A program made the translations under genes and the position numbers. This document shows positions 1 to 8,270 of a stretch of DNA of 64,000 nucleotides, one piece after another. This DNA comes from Cellulomonas aerilata (lineage in GTDB: Bacteria > Actinomycetota > Actinomycetes > Actinomycetales > Cellulomonadaceae), in assembly GCF_007991755.1 (NCBI RefSeq), contig NZ_BJYY01000001.1:434001-498000 (forward strand), written 5' to 3'. The notes under the pieces were generated by a model, which did no database searches, was not told the DNA's origin, and worked only from the letters and a program-made list of their open reading frames with translations. How positions within the stretch are numbered: position 1 is the stretch's first letter; every line of letters begins with the position of its first letter.

Positions 1-150
1 CGGGGGAGGGCTCGACCGCGGGGGTCACGATGCCTCCTGCGCGTGCGGGTCCGACCGGTCGGGCCGAGCATGGCACAGCACCCGCGGCCCCCCGCGGCGG
101 CCGCCCGCCCGCGTCTCGGCACGGCGGCGCAGCGCCGGACCGGGGGTCGC

Positions 151-190
151 TACCCTGCGTGGCGGTCCGCCCCCGGGTGGTCCCACCCGG
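151..190 (+). promoter_or_regulatory. Candidate uraA promoter and leader palindrome
   Basis: The first 233 bases contain no convincing gene. A TACCCT -10-like element lies at 151-156. At 173-190 there is a perfect 8-bp inverted repeat (CCGGGTGG, 2-nt centre, CCACCCGG) in what would be the leader of the permease gene at 234. A 2-nt centre suits a DNA operator better than an RNA hairpin. No known regulator motif was recognised. Confidence 0.35.
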
Positions 191-233
191 CGTGGCCGAC
201 GGCCGCGCGGATCGAGCACGAGGGAGACGCGCG

Positions 234-1544
234 ATGAGCGGCATCGGATGGCGCCTGCACGGCGACGGGCGCACGGTCGGCGTCGGCGAGGTCGTGCGGC
301 CCGAGGAGCGGCTGAGCTGGCCGCGGACGACCGGGATCGGCCTGCAGCACGTCGTGGCGATGTTCGGGGCGACGTTCCTGGTCCCCAACATCACCGGCTT
401 CTCGCCCGCGACCACGCTGTTCTTCTCGGCGGTGGGCACCGCGCTGTTCCTGCTGCTCACCCGCAACCGGCTGCCCAGCTACCTGGGCTCCTCGTTCGCG
501 TTCCTCGCCCCCATCGCCGCGGCGAAGGAGTCCGGCGGGCCGGGGGTCGCCCTGGGCGGGGTGCTCCTGGCCGGCGTCCTGCTCGCCGCCGTCGGGCTGC
601 TCGTCCAGGCGGTGGGGTCGCGCTGGATCGACGCGCTCATGCCGCCGGTGGTCACCGGGACGATCGTCGCGCTGATCGGCCTGAACCTGGCGCCCACCGC
701 GCGGGACAGCTTCCAGGAGGCGCCGGTCACGGCGCTGGTCACGCTGCTCGCCATCATCGCCGTCACCGTGCTGTTCCGCGGCATCCTCGGCCGGCTGGCC
801 ATCCTGGTCGGCGTGCTGATCGGGTACGTCGTCGCGTGGCTGCGGGACGAGGTGAGCTTTGCGGAGGTCGCGGACGCCTCCTGGTTCGGCCTGCCGCAGT
901 TCACGACCCCCGAGCTCGACCTGTCCGTCCTGGGCCTGTTCGCCCCCGTCGTCTTCGTCCTCGTCGCGGAGAACGTCGGGCACGTGAAGTCCGTCGCGGC
1001 GATGACCGGCCGGGACCTGGACCCGCTCCTCGGCCGTGCGCTGCTGGCCGACGGCCTGGCGACCGGCCTCGCCGGTGTCGGCGGCGGGTCGGGCACGACG
1101 ACGTACGCGGAGAACATCGGAGTGATGGCGGCGACGCGCGTCTACTCGACGGCCGCGTACTGGGTCGCCGCCGCGGCCGCGCTCGTCCTGAGCATGTCGC
1201 CGAAGTTCGGCGAGCTCATCGCGACCATCCCCGCCGGTGTCCTGGGCGGGGCCACCACGATGCTCTACGGGATGATCGGCATCCTCGGCGCGCGCATCTG
1301 GGTCCAGAACCGCGTCGACTTCTCCGACCCGGTCAACCTCACCACCGCCGCGGTCGCGCTCGTCGTCGGCATCGCCAACTTCACCTGGGCGGCGGGCGAC
1401 GTGGAGTTCGGCGGGATCGCGCTGGGCACCGCCGCCGCGATCGGGATCTACCACCTCATGCGGGCGCTGGCCCGCTGGCGCGGCACCAGCCAGGAGCCGG
1501 CCAGCCCGGCGTCGGTCCCGGGGGGCGCCGAGCTGCACCACTGA
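234..1544 (+). CDS. uraA: Uracil/xanthine permease, NCS2 family
   Basis: This is a 436-residue inner-membrane symporter of the nucleobase-cation symporter 2 family, probably importing uracil with protons. The conserved stretch GSGTTTYAENIGVMAATRVYS near residue 290 is the UraA-type signature with the substrate-binding glutamate, and about a dozen hydrophobic segments span the protein. The open frame extends upstream to base 30. The ATG at 234 is preferred because GAGGGAGA precedes it at good spacing and the family N-terminus (ERLSWPRTTGIGLQHVVAMFGATFLVP) follows. It is convergent with the LytR_C gene. Uracil rather than xanthine is the likelier substrate, by motif similarity only. Confidence 0.9.
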   Translation: MSGIGWRLHGDGRTVGVGEVVRPEERLSWPRTTGIGLQHVVAMFGATFLVPNITGFSPATTLFFSAVGTALFLLLTRNRLPSYLGSSFAFLAPIAAAKESGGPGVALGGVLLAGVLLAAVGLLVQAVGSRWIDALMPPVVTGTIVALIGLNLAPTARDSFQEAPVTALVTLLAIIAVTVLFRGILGRLAILVGVLIGYVVAWLRDEVSFAEVADASWFGLPQFTTPELDLSVLGLFAPVVFVLVAENVGHVKSVAAMTGRDLDPLLGRALLADGLATGLAGVGGGSGTTTYAENIGVMAATRVYSTAAYWVAAAAALVLSMSPKFGELIATIPAGVLGGATTMLYGMIGILGARIWVQNRVDFSDPVNLTTAAVALVVGIANFTWAAGDVEFGGIALGTAAAIGIYHLMRALARWRGTSQEPASPASVPGGAELHH

Positions 1545-1561
1545 GGTGCGGGCGCGGCCGG

Positions 1562-2197
1562 TCAGCCCGCGGCGGGTGCGGCCGCTGCCGCGACGGCGGC
1601 CTGCGCCTGGTCGAGCGGCAGGCACCCCGGCTGGCCCACGAGCGGCGCGTTCGGGTCCAGCGCGACCACGCCCGGGTCCAGCAGGCTGACCCACTCCGAG
1701 CCCACGGCCAGGTCGACCGTGGCGTCCTGCCGGTTGTCGAGCACCAGGCTCGCGCCCTGGACGTGCGCGGCGAGCGTGTACGCGGCCGGGACGCCGGCGG
1801 CGCCGAAGCTGATCCGGGCGACCCCGAGCACCGGCGACGGGGAGTTCCCGGTCGCCAGGACCCCGAAGCCCCGGGCGGTCAGCGCGGCGGCGGTGTCGCC
1901 GGCCAGGCCGGCCCGGTCGGTCGCGTTGAGGACCTGGACCTGGATCTGCCCGTAGGCGACCGGGAGGGTGCCGTCCGGGGGGCACGGCGGCGGGACGACG
2001 GAGGCGCCCGGAGTGGGGGCCTTGGTCGTGAAGGGACGGCTGAACGGCCCCTCGATCCCGCCCGTCCACACCGCGACCGCGCCCAGACCGGCGACGGCGA
2101 GCGCGGCGATCAGCACGCCGAAGACGACGGCCTGTCGCTCGTGCTTGTGCCGGCGGCGCAGCGCTCGGTCACGGTCGGTGACCCCCGGCGCGCTCAC
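1562..2197 (-). CDS. LytR_C domain membrane protein
   Basis: The 211-residue protein has a short cytoplasmic basic N-terminus, one transmembrane helix (about residues 25-45, VVFGVLIAALAVAGLGAVAVW), a Pro/Thr-rich linker, and an extracytoplasmic LytR_C domain (about 80-180, with QIQVQVLNATDRAGLAGDTAAALTARGF). In actinomycetes, free-standing LytR_C proteins are thought to assist LytR-CpsA-Psr enzymes that attach glycopolymers to peptidoglycan, but no catalytic LCP domain is present here. The GTG start is leaderless: TAGGTT lies six bases upstream. It follows the small conserved gene at 2262-2558 on the same strand, as is usual in actinobacteria. Confidence 0.8.
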   Translation of the reverse strand: MSAPGVTDRDRALRRRHKHERQAVVFGVLIAALAVAGLGAVAVWTGGIEGPFSRPFTTKAPTPGASVVPPPCPPDGTLPVAYGQIQVQVLNATDRAGLAGDTAAALTARGFGVLATGNSPSPVLGVARISFGAAGVPAAYTLAAHVQGASLVLDNRQDATVDLAVGSEWVSLLDPGVVALDPNAPLVGQPGCLPLDQAQAAVAAAAAPAAG

Positions 2198-2203
2198 GCG
2201 CAG

Positions 2204-2209
2204 AACCTA
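2204..2209 (-). promoter_or_regulatory. -10 element of leaderless LytR_C gene
   Basis: TAGGTT ends six bases before the GTG at 2197. The spacing places the transcription start at the start codon, so no Shine-Dalgarno is expected and none is seen. Confidence 0.6.
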
Positions 2210-2261
2210 GCCGATGCCGGTGCCGTCGCGAGGTCGGTCCGGGGGGCGGGACGACGCGGGC

Positions 2262-2558
2262 TCACTCGAGGACGAGGACGCGTGCGTGGAGCACGGGTCG
2301 CTGCTGCAGGGCCGCCCGCACCGCCCGGTGCAGGCCGTCCTCCAGGTACAGCACGCCGCGGTAGGACACGACGTGCGCGAACAGGTCGCCGTAGAAGGTG
2401 GAGTCGTCGGAGAGCAGGCTGCCGAGGTCGAGGGTGCGCTTGGTGGTGACGAGCTCGTCGAGCCGGACCTGGCGGGGCGGCACCTGCGCCCACTGCCGGG
2501 TGCTCACCAGGCCGTGGTCGGGGTACGGGCGCCCCTCGCCCACGGCCTTGAAGATCAC
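2262..2558 (-). CDS. Conserved actinobacterial small protein (VapB-like annotation in relatives)
   Basis: This 98-residue protein is widespread in actinobacteria next to the LytR_C gene. Recognisable conserved stretches are VIFKAVGEGRPYPDHG, STRQWAQVPPRQVRLDELVTT and LYLEDGLHRAVRAALQQRPVLHARVL. The C-terminal half resembles the ParB-like DGLHR element. Relatives are sometimes labelled type II antitoxin of the VapB family, but no toxin gene is adjacent, so that role is not supported here. The frame opens at 2591. The GTG at 2558 is chosen because TAGACT lies seven bases upstream and the conserved N-terminus begins there. Confidence 0.75.
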   Translation of the reverse strand: MIFKAVGEGRPYPDHGLVSTRQWAQVPPRQVRLDELVTTKRTLDLGSLLSDDSTFYGDLFAHVVSYRGVLYLEDGLHRAVRAALQQRPVLHARVLVLE

Positions 2559-2565
2559 GGGCGTC

Positions 2566-2571
2566 AGTCTA
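2566..2571 (-). promoter_or_regulatory. -10 element of leaderless small gene
   Basis: TAGACT is separated by seven bases (GACGCCC) from the GTG at 2558. This fixes the start inside the longer open frame. Confidence 0.6.
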
Positions 2572-2650
2572 GGTCGCGACTCATGTGACACCCCCGGCTG
2601 ACGCGCACGTCGTGGCCCGATCAGGGGACCGGCGTGGGCATGATGGCGTC

Positions 2651-3211
2651 ATGGTGCCCACCCCGTCCCTCGCCGTCCGTCCGGCGACCGTCGCGGACGC
2701 CGAGGCGGTCTCTGACCTGGTGCACTCCGCGTACCGCAGCGAGGAGAGCCGCCGCGGCTGGACCACCGAGGCCGACCTCGTCGGCGGCCGGCGCGCCGAC
2801 GCCGCGATGATCCGCCACGTCGTCGGCCTGGCGGACGCCGTCGTGCTGCTCGCCGAGGACGACGCCGGCGCGCCGTTCGCCTGCTGCCACCTGGAGCGCC
2901 GCGAGGACGCCGCCTACCTCGGGATGTTCGCCGTCCGGCCGACGGCGCAGGGGCGCGGCGTCGGGCGCGGCATGCTCGACGCCGCCGAGGCGTTCGCGCG
3001 CGACCGGTGGCGGGCGACGAGCCTGCAGATCACCGTCCTGAACCACCGGCCCGAGCTGCAGGCCTGGTACGAGCGGTGCGGGTTCACGCTCACCGGCGAG
3101 CGGTACGACTTCCCCTACGACGACGAGCGGTTCGGCGTCCCGCGCCGGCCGGACCTCGCCCTGCTCGGGATGGTCAGGCCGGTCCGGCCGGCGTCGGCGC
3201 GCACCGCCTGA
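2651..3211 (+). CDS. GNAT family N-acetyltransferase
   Basis: A 186-residue acetyl-CoA-dependent acyltransferase of unknown substrate. The acetyl-CoA pyrophosphate loop is clear (QGRGVGRGML, about residue 100), preceded by the beta-4 strand YLGMFAVRPTAQ and followed by ITVLNHRPELQAWYERCGFTLTG, the usual C-terminal element. The ATG at 2651 is chosen over the frame start at 2585 because homology begins there (LAVRPATVADAEAV). CATGAT lies six bases upstream, a near-consensus leaderless -10. It is a single-gene unit, convergent with the anti-sigma gene. Confidence 0.85.
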   Translation: MVPTPSLAVRPATVADAEAVSDLVHSAYRSEESRRGWTTEADLVGGRRADAAMIRHVVGLADAVVLLAEDDAGAPFACCHLERREDAAYLGMFAVRPTAQGRGVGRGMLDAAEAFARDRWRATSLQITVLNHRPELQAWYERCGFTLTGERYDFPYDDERFGVPRRPDLALLGMVRPVRPASARTA

Positions 3212-3218
3212 CGCCCGG

Positions 3219-4052
3219 TCAGGCGTCGAGGACGCCGCGGATGATGCTGTCGCCCGAGTGCGCCGGGTCGCCGTCGAGCGGCTCGTCGGAGACGTCGACG
3301 ACCGGGAACTCGGCCAGGTCGAGACCCGGCGGGACGGTGAAGCGGCCCTCGGACCCGGTGAGGATGCCGACGCTGACCAGACGGGTGACGTCGCGGTCGA
3401 TCAGCCACACCTCGTGGTAGCCGTCGTCGCCCTCGGTGTCGGTGAGCGTGACCACGAGCGTGCGCTCGCCGTCGCCGGCCTGCTCCACCCGCGCGGACCC
3501 GGTCGCGTCCCACCCCGGGAGCGGGTCCAGGGCGGCCTGCGCGACCACGTCGGGCTCTGCCGAGACGTCCCGACCGGCCCACCACGCCCCGCCGGCCGCA
3601 CCGACGACGACGCCGCAGGCGGCGGCCGCGGCGACCCACGGCGCGGACCGGCGGCGCAGCGGGACCACCGGCGCGAGCCGCGGCGCCGGCGGACCGTCCG
3701 GGAGCCCACCCGGCACAGCGTCCGGCAGCCCGCCCGGCCGAGTGTCGGGTACAGCGTCCGGCGTGCCCGGCCGGTCGTCCTCCGCGGTGGCGGTGCGCAG
3801 CCCCCGGGCGGCGGGGTCGACCGGCCGCAGCCCCGCGGGGAGCCCGAGCTCGTCGCGGATGCGGTCCCAGACGGCCGGCGCGGCCGGGACGGGGGCGTCG
3901 TCACGCGCGGACCGGCCCACGAGGACGACGGCGGCGAGGGAGGCCACCTCGGCCGCGCACTCGGGGCACGCGGCCAGGTGTGCGGCGTCGGCGGCGGTGG
4001 GCCGCTCGCCCAGGGCGACGAGGGCGAGGGCGTCCGGGTCAACGTGCGTCAC
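3219..4052 (-). CDS. Anti-sigma factor, RskA/zinc-binding type
   Basis: A 277-residue membrane anti-sigma factor. The cytoplasmic N-terminus carries the zinc anti-sigma motif HxxxCxxC (His25, Cys29, Cys32). A Pro/Gly-rich repetitive linker ([20 protein letters not shown]) follows, then one transmembrane helix near 142-160, and an extracytoplasmic RskA-type C-terminal domain (residues about 190-275, [21 protein letters not shown]). It should sequester the sigma factor encoded just upstream, whose stop it overlaps by 14 bases. Families of this type are released by regulated intramembrane proteolysis; no protease gene is nearby. The linker repeats differ in length between relatives, by general experience. 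Confidence 0.85.
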   Translation of the reverse strand: MTHVDPDALALVALGERPTAADAAHLAACPECAAEVASLAAVVLVGRSARDDAPVPAAPAVWDRIRDELGLPAGLRPVDPAARGLRTATAEDDRPGTPDAVPDTRPGGLPDAVPGGLPDGPPAPRLAPVVPLRRRSAPWVAAAAACGVVVGAAGGAWWAGRDVSAEPDVVAQAALDPLPGWDATGSARVEQAGDGERTLVVTLTDTEGDDGYHEVWLIDRDVTRLVSVGILTGSEGRFTVPPGLDLAEFPVVDVSDEPLDGDPAHSGDSIIRGVLDA

Positions 4053-4683
4053 GATCCACCTCCATCCGCGTGCGCAGGCGCTGCAGGCTACGTCTGATGT
4101 GGCTCTTGACCGTCCCGAGCGGCAGGCCGAGTCGGGCGGAGATCTGGTCGTGGGTCAGGTCGTCGTAGAACGCCAGCGCCAGGATCGTGCGCTGCGGCTC
4201 GCCGAGCCGCGCGAGCTCGTCCGCCACGGCGACGCGCTCGGCGACCGTGGCCGTGTCCGGCTCCGGGTCGCGGCCGGTGGACGTGGCGACCGCGAGGGTG
4301 TCCCGCCGGTCCCGCGCCCGCCGGGCGTGGGCGTCGGCGATCGCGTGCCGGGTGATGCCGGTCAGCCACGCCGGCAGCGGCGAGCGACCCGGGTCGAACC
4401 CGGACCGGCCGCGCCAGGCGTTGACGAACACCTGCTGGGTGACGTCCTCGGCGTCCGCGACCTCACGCAGGGAGCGCAGCGCGAGCGTGTGCACGTAGGT
4501 GGACCAGCGCCGGTACACCTCGGCGAGCGCGGACTCGTCCCCGGCGCGGAAGGCGCGCACCAGGGCGTCGTCGGTCCAGGCGTCGGGGGCGTCGAGCGCG
4601 GCGCCCGGCGGCACGGTGGACAGGGCTGGCCTCCTCGACGTCCGCGGTGAGACGGCAGCGACGGCCGCCGGCACGCTCATCAT
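4039..4683 (-). CDS. ECF sigma-70 factor, SigK-like
   Basis: A 214-residue extracytoplasmic-function sigma factor. Region 2 spans about residues 48-115 ([17 protein letters not shown], then [16 protein letters not shown]) and region 4 spans 155-205 ([20 protein letters not shown] and [19 protein letters not shown]). Pairing with an RskA-type anti-sigma suggests the SigK group. The ATG at 4683 overlaps the sortase stop (ATGA), indicating translational coupling, and its own stop lies within the anti-sigma start. The operon probably positively regulates itself, but only weak promoter elements can be seen upstream of the DUF4397 gene. Confidence 0.85.
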   Translation of the reverse strand: MMSVPAAVAAVSPRTSRRPALSTVPPGAALDAPDAWTDDALVRAFRAGDESALAEVYRRWSTYVHTLALRSLREVADAEDVTQQVFVNAWRGRSGFDPGRSPLPAWLTGITRHAIADAHARRARDRRDTLAVATSTGRDPEPDTATVAERVAVADELARLGEPQRTILALAFYDDLTHDQISARLGLPLGTVKSHIRRSLQRLRTRMEVDRDAR

Positions 4684-5399
4684 GGCCCACCGACGGGCTC
4701 CGCCGTGACGATCACGTTGTCGGTGTAGTGGCCGACGTCGCGCTGGAACACCCCGCCGCAGGTCACCAGGACCAGCCGGGGTGCGCCGTCGCGGACGAAC
4801 ACGTCCGGCCAGGCGATCTGGGTCTTGGCGCGGCGCTCGACGGCCGTCACCGCGAACTGGCGCGCGGTGCCGTCGGCGAGGGCCACGTCGACGAGGTCGC
4901 CCACGGCGGCGTCCTGCAGCCGGGCGAACGGGCCGAGCCCGGCCGACGCGGCGGAGTCCACGTGCGCGGCAATGACGGCGGTGCCGGTGCTCGCGCCGGG
5001 CGCCGGGCCGAACCGGTACCAGCCGGCCCGCTCGGCGCGGGGCGGGATCTCCATCTGCCCGTCCGGCGCGACACCGACCGGGTCGACCGGGACGGAGATC
5101 TCCAGCGCCGGCAGGGCCAACGCCACCGGAGCGAGGGGGTCGACCGCCTGCGCGGCGGCGTCCGGGAGGGCGGCGCTGCGCACCGGGACGGACGGGAGGG
5201 CCGCCGTGCCGTCCGCCGTGCCGTCCGGCGTGCCGTCCGGTGCGGGCCCGGGGCCCGGTGCCTCCGTGGACGCCGGGGCCGGGTCCGGCGGCGGAGGGGG
5301 CGTGCTGCACGCCGACGCCCCGGTCGCCAGCACCACGAGCACGCCGACGGCGGCGAGCCGGCGCAGCCTCGGCGGCCGGTGGTCGGACGGGCGGTTCAC
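4680..5399 (-). CDS. Class F sortase, predicted lipoprotein
   Basis: A 239-residue cell-surface transpeptidase. The N-terminus has Arg-rich residues, a hydrophobic core and a lipobox-like GASAC with Cys31, so it may be lipid-anchored. A long Pro/Gly-rich linker leads to the sortase fold. The catalytic residues are visible: His in VIAAHVDSA, Cys in [10 protein letters not shown] and Arg in [11 protein letters not shown]. The GTG at 5399 is preferred over the frame start at 5612 because the signal sequence begins there. It sits between a DUF4397 surface protein and the sigma factor, and its stop overlaps the sigma start. The neighbour encoded upstream is the obvious candidate substrate. Confidence 0.8.
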   Translation of the reverse strand: MNRPSDHRPPRLRRLAAVGVLVVLATGASACSTPPPPPDPAPASTEAPGPGPAPDGTPDGTADGTAALPSVPVRSAALPDAAAQAVDPLAPVALALPALEISVPVDPVGVAPDGQMEIPPRAERAGWYRFGPAPGASTGTAVIAAHVDSAASAGLGPFARLQDAAVGDLVDVALADGTARQFAVTAVERRAKTQIAWPDVFVRDGAPRLVLVTCGGVFQRDVGHYTDNVIVTAEPVGGP

Positions 5400-5481
5400 G
5401 AGGGCTCCGGAGGGTCGGGTGCGCGGTGCGCGCGGTGCGCGGTGCGGTCGCGGGGGAGAGGACGGGTCGGCGGGATGGCAG

Positions 5482-5520
5482 CGGGGCGCGGCGCCGGGCG
5501 GGGAGGGGCGCCGCGCCCCG
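5482..5520 (-). terminator. Intra-operon hairpin after the DUF4397 gene
   Basis: A perfect 13-bp stem (5482-5494 with 5508-5520) and 13-nt loop starts 8 bases after the DUF4397 stop. There is no T tract. It probably acts as a partial terminator or 3'-end stabiliser, giving more DUF4397 mRNA than downstream sortase/sigma mRNA. Confidence 0.6.
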
Positions 5521-5527
5521 TGCCGGC

Positions 5528-6352
5528 TCAGTCCTGGGTCGCGCGCACCGGCGTCCGGCGGCGCACCAGGGTGCCACCGAGCGCGAGGAGCAGGGTCGCG
5601 GCGACCCACCACGGCGCCGAGGAGGAGGACGAGGTGTCCGCCAGCCCGAGCTCACCGGACGGCACCCCGGACGGCGAGGAGTGCAGGCCCTCGATCTGCT
5701 GCACGGCGAGCTGCAGGTTCCCGGCCTGCAGGCTGCCCCACGCGTAGACGATGGTGCTGACCCCCTCGCGGACCGCGACGTCCGCCGGGCCGATCACCGG
5801 AGCGGTGGTGCCCGTGGCGGCGACCGTGGCGGAGACGGTGCCCGCCGGCAGGTCGAGCGTCCGCTCGGCGGGGTTGGCCAGGTTGGAGATGACGGGCGAG
5901 CCGCCCGCGAGCACGTCCACGGCGGGTGCGGCGGCGGTGTGCCGGACCGTCAGGCGGCCCTGACCGGCCGCAGTGGCCGAGGTGTCGTTGGTGAAGAGCG
6001 TCGCGGTGGGGGCGCCCGCGGCGTCCAGGTGCGCCACCGCGGTGTAGCTGGTGTCCCCGGCGAGCGACAGGTCCACCGGTCCGATCGCCGGAGCGCTGGC
6101 GTCGGCGGCGTCCGCGGCGGTGATGGCCACCGAGTACGTCCCCGGCGCGAGCTCCAGCGGTCCGGCGAGGGTGCCGGGGGTGAAGTCGTCGAGGGTCCGC
6201 TCCCCGTTGACCCAGACGTCCACGGTGAGGTCCGGGACGCCGTGGAGCACGGACAGCGTGGCGTCGCCGTCGGCGGCGGACGCGGGCGCGGCTGCGGCGG
6301 CGGCGCCGGTGAGGGCGAGAGCCAGACCGGCTGCGAGGGATCGAGTGCGCAT
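5528..6352 (-). CDS. DUF4397 surface protein, candidate sortase substrate
   Basis: A 274-residue exported protein. It has a cleavable signal peptide ([26 protein letters not shown]), then two DUF4397-like repeats (about 32-125 and 128-215, marked by [14 protein letters not shown] and [14 protein letters not shown]). A Ser-rich spacer, a C-terminal hydrophobic helix (about 247-263) and a basic tail (RRRTPVR) follow. This tail has the shape of a cell-wall sorting signal, but there is no canonical LPxTG; the nearest match is LADTS. The start has a strong AGGAGGA. It is the first gene of the sortase-sigma-anti-sigma operon and should be the best expressed. Confidence 0.8.
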   Translation of the reverse strand: MRTRSLAAGLALALTGAAAAAAPASAADGDATLSVLHGVPDLTVDVWVNGERTLDDFTPGTLAGPLELAPGTYSVAITAADAADASAPAIGPVDLSLAGDTSYTAVAHLDAAGAPTATLFTNDTSATAAGQGRLTVRHTAAAPAVDVLAGGSPVISNLANPAERTLDLPAGTVSATVAATGTTAPVIGPADVAVREGVSTIVYAWGSLQAGNLQLAVQQIEGLHSSPSGVPSGELGLADTSSSSSAPWWVAATLLLALGGTLVRRRTPVRATQD

Positions 6353-6437
6353 GATGCTTCCTCCTGCGGGTGCCCGGCGGACCTGGGCGTCGTGCGGATG
6401 TTCCTGACACCCGCACTACGTCCCGCCCGTCCGCGCC

Positions 6438-6454
6438 GGATGCATGCGGATGCA
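6438..6454 (-). repeat. Direct repeat upstream of the sortase/sigma operon
   Basis: GGATGCA occurs twice 10 bases apart (6438-6444 and 6448-6454). Read on the minus strand this gives two TGCATCC copies upstream of the DUF4397 gene. CATCC resembles the -35 region of SigK-type promoters, so this may be part of an autoregulated promoter. This is a weak inference. Confidence 0.3.
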
Positions 6455-6571
6455 ACGAGTTCCTCGGGCCCGTGACCGCCCGGGGGGCGGGCGATGAGTC
6501 GACGACCCGGGTCCGGTCGACACAGGTGCCCCCCGCGCCGCGGCCGGGCACCGTCCCCCGAGGAGGCCGCC

Positions 6572-7057
6572 ATGCTGCAGAAGATCGTCCCGAACCTGTG
6601 GTTCGACACCCAGGCCGAGGAGGCGGCGCAGTTCTACATCTCCGTCTTCGGCTCCGGGCGCGTGATCGACGTCGCCCGCTACACCGACGCCGGCCCCGGT
6701 CCCGCGGGCTCGGTCATGACCGTGGAGTTCGAGATCGCGGGCCAGCGGTTCGTCGGCATCAACGGCGGGCCGCAGTTCACCTTCTCCGAGGCGGTGTCGT
6801 TCCAGATCGACTGCCAGGACCAGGCGGAGGTCGACCACTACTGGGACCGGCTCACCGACGGCGGCGAGGAGTCGATGTGCGGCTGGCTCAAGGACCGCTA
6901 CGGGGTGTCCTGGCAGGTCGTCCCGGTCGGCATGGCGGAGCTGTTCTCCGGCGCCGAGCCCGGGCGGACGAAGCGGGCCATGGAGGCGATGCTCACCATG
7001 CGCAAGCTCGACATCGCCGCCCTGCGCGCCGCGGCCGACGGCGTCGCGGTGAGCTGA
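6572..7057 (+). CDS. VOC family protein, PhnB-like (3-demethylubiquinone-9 3-methyltransferase type)
   Basis: A 161-residue protein of the vicinal-oxygen-chelate fold, of the subgroup long misnamed 3-demethylubiquinone methyltransferase. Typical features are KIVPNLWFDTQAEEAAQFY at the N-terminus, FVGINGGPQFTFSEAVSF in the middle and GWLKDRYGVSWQVVP, followed by a Lys/Met-rich C-terminus. The substrate is unknown. The ATG at 6572 has CGAGGAGG upstream, so the frame start at 6494 is rejected. It reads away from the sortase operon. Confidence 0.85.
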   Translation: MLQKIVPNLWFDTQAEEAAQFYISVFGSGRVIDVARYTDAGPGPAGSVMTVEFEIAGQRFVGINGGPQFTFSEAVSFQIDCQDQAEVDHYWDRLTDGGEESMCGWLKDRYGVSWQVVPVGMAELFSGAEPGRTKRAMEAMLTMRKLDIAALRAAADGVAVS

Positions 7058-7134
7058 GCGCCCACCGAGCCCTCGCGGCGACCGCGGGCGGTGCGCCGGT
7101 GCGGGGGGCGCCTTCGCCCGCCGGGCCCGCGCAC

Positions 7135-7140
7135 TAGCCT
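7135..7140 (+). promoter_or_regulatory. -10 element of leaderless small membrane gene
   Basis: TAGCCT is followed by six bases (CCGTGC) and the ATG at 7147. There is no Shine-Dalgarno. Confidence 0.55.
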
Positions 7141-7146
7141 CCGTGC

Positions 7147-7362
7147 ATGGTCCCCCGACGCGTGTGGCTGTGGCTCGTCGGTGCCGGGCTCGTCCTCGTG
7201 GTCGCCTACCGGGTGCTCGCCGGGCTGCGGATCGGCACGTTCGGCGCCCCCACGGACATCGGCGGCGGGTTCGTGCTGCTCGTCGGCTACGCGCTGGTGG
7301 CGCTGGGCCTAGTCGGCCTGCTCGCCCGGTGGCTCACCGCCCGCGAGGCCCGTCGCCGCTGA
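7147..7362 (+). CDS. Small two-helix membrane protein
   Basis: A 71-residue protein with two predicted transmembrane helices (about 6-24 and 43-62), a short positively charged N-terminus and a basic C-terminal tail (ARWLTAREARRR). I do not recognise a family. The leaderless TAGCCT promoter and the good fit of the codon positions to a high-GC gene support it. It lies directly before the two-domain VOC gene, with 35 bases between. Confidence 0.6.
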   Translation: MVPRRVWLWLVGAGLVLVVAYRVLAGLRIGTFGAPTDIGGGFVLLVGYALVALGLVGLLARWLTAREARRR

Positions 7363-7397
7363 CCCCGTGCGCCGCCCGACCGTTCTCAGGAGACCCT

Positions 7398-8249
7398 GTG
7401 CCCCAGCCCCAGCCCCAGCCCCAGCCCCGGACCTACCCCCACGGCGTCACCTGCTGGATCGACACCCAGCAGCCGGACCTCGGTGAGGCTGCCCGCTTCT
7501 ACACCGGCCTGTTCGGCTGGACGCTGACGGACGCGATGCCGCCGGACGTCGGCGGCTCGTACCTGGTCGCCACGCTCGACGGGCAGGACGTCGCGGCTCT
7601 CGCCCCGGCGACGGGCGGCACGGCTTCGTGGAACACCTACGTCGCCGTGGACGACGTCGACGTGACCGCTGCCGCGGTCGACGCTGCCGGAGGCCGGGTC
7701 GTCGGTGCGCCGGCGGACGCGGGTCCGGGAGGGCGGGCAGCCGTGTGCCGGGACCCCGGTGGCGCCGAGTTCCGCCTGTGGCAGCCGCGCCGGCGGCCAG
7801 GCGCCCAGCTGGTCAACGTCCCGGGTACGTGGAACTTCAGCGACCTCCACACCCACGACGCCGAGGCCGCGCTGGCCTTCTATGCACCGCTGTTCGGATG
7901 GGTGGCGGTGACGGTGGAAGGTGCGGGGACGATGCTCCAGGTCCCCGGGTACGGCGACCACCTCGCCGCGACGGTCGACCCCGGCATCCACGAGCGGCAG
8001 AGGTCGGCCCCGCCGGGCTTCGCCGACGTCATCGGGGGGCTGGCCGTCCTGGCCGCCGGGGAGCCGGCGCACTGGCACGTCACCTTCAGCGTGGCCGACA
8101 GGGACGGCAGTGTGGCGACCGCGGAAAGGCTGGGCGCCACCGTGCTGCGGTCGGGCGAGGACATGTGGACGCGCCACGCCCTGCTGCGCGACCCGCAGGG
8201 CGCCGAGCTCACGGTCAGCCAGTTCACACCGCCGGACGGCGCCTGGTAG
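7398..8249 (+). CDS. Two-domain VOC/glyoxalase family protein
   Basis: A 283-residue protein made of two tandem VOC domains (about 10-130 and 140-280), each ending in a typical DPxGAEFRLWQ or DPQGAELTVSQF motif. It resembles actinomycete proteins labelled glyoxalase/bleomycin resistance or hydroxylase, and the substrate is unknown. The N-terminus is a PQ repeat (PQPQPQPQP) that comes from a short CCCCAG tandem in DNA. The GTG start at 7398 follows CAGGAGA. The longer frame from 7143 runs through the neighbouring gene and is rejected. Confidence 0.8.
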   Translation: MPQPQPQPQPRTYPHGVTCWIDTQQPDLGEAARFYTGLFGWTLTDAMPPDVGGSYLVATLDGQDVAALAPATGGTASWNTYVAVDDVDVTAAAVDAAGGRVVGAPADAGPGGRAAVCRDPGGAEFRLWQPRRRPGAQLVNVPGTWNFSDLHTHDAEAALAFYAPLFGWVAVTVEGAGTMLQVPGYGDHLAATVDPGIHERQRSAPPGFADVIGGLAVLAAGEPAHWHVTFSVADRDGSVATAERLGATVLRSGEDMWTRHALLRDPQGAELTVSQFTPPDGAW

Positions 8250-8270
8250 GGCCAGGGGCGACCGGCCGGC

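Noticed and set aside
1-233. Several short frames on both strands at the left edge
   Set aside because: Arg/Pro-rich translations without ribosome sites or similarity. They are shadows of GC-rich DNA.
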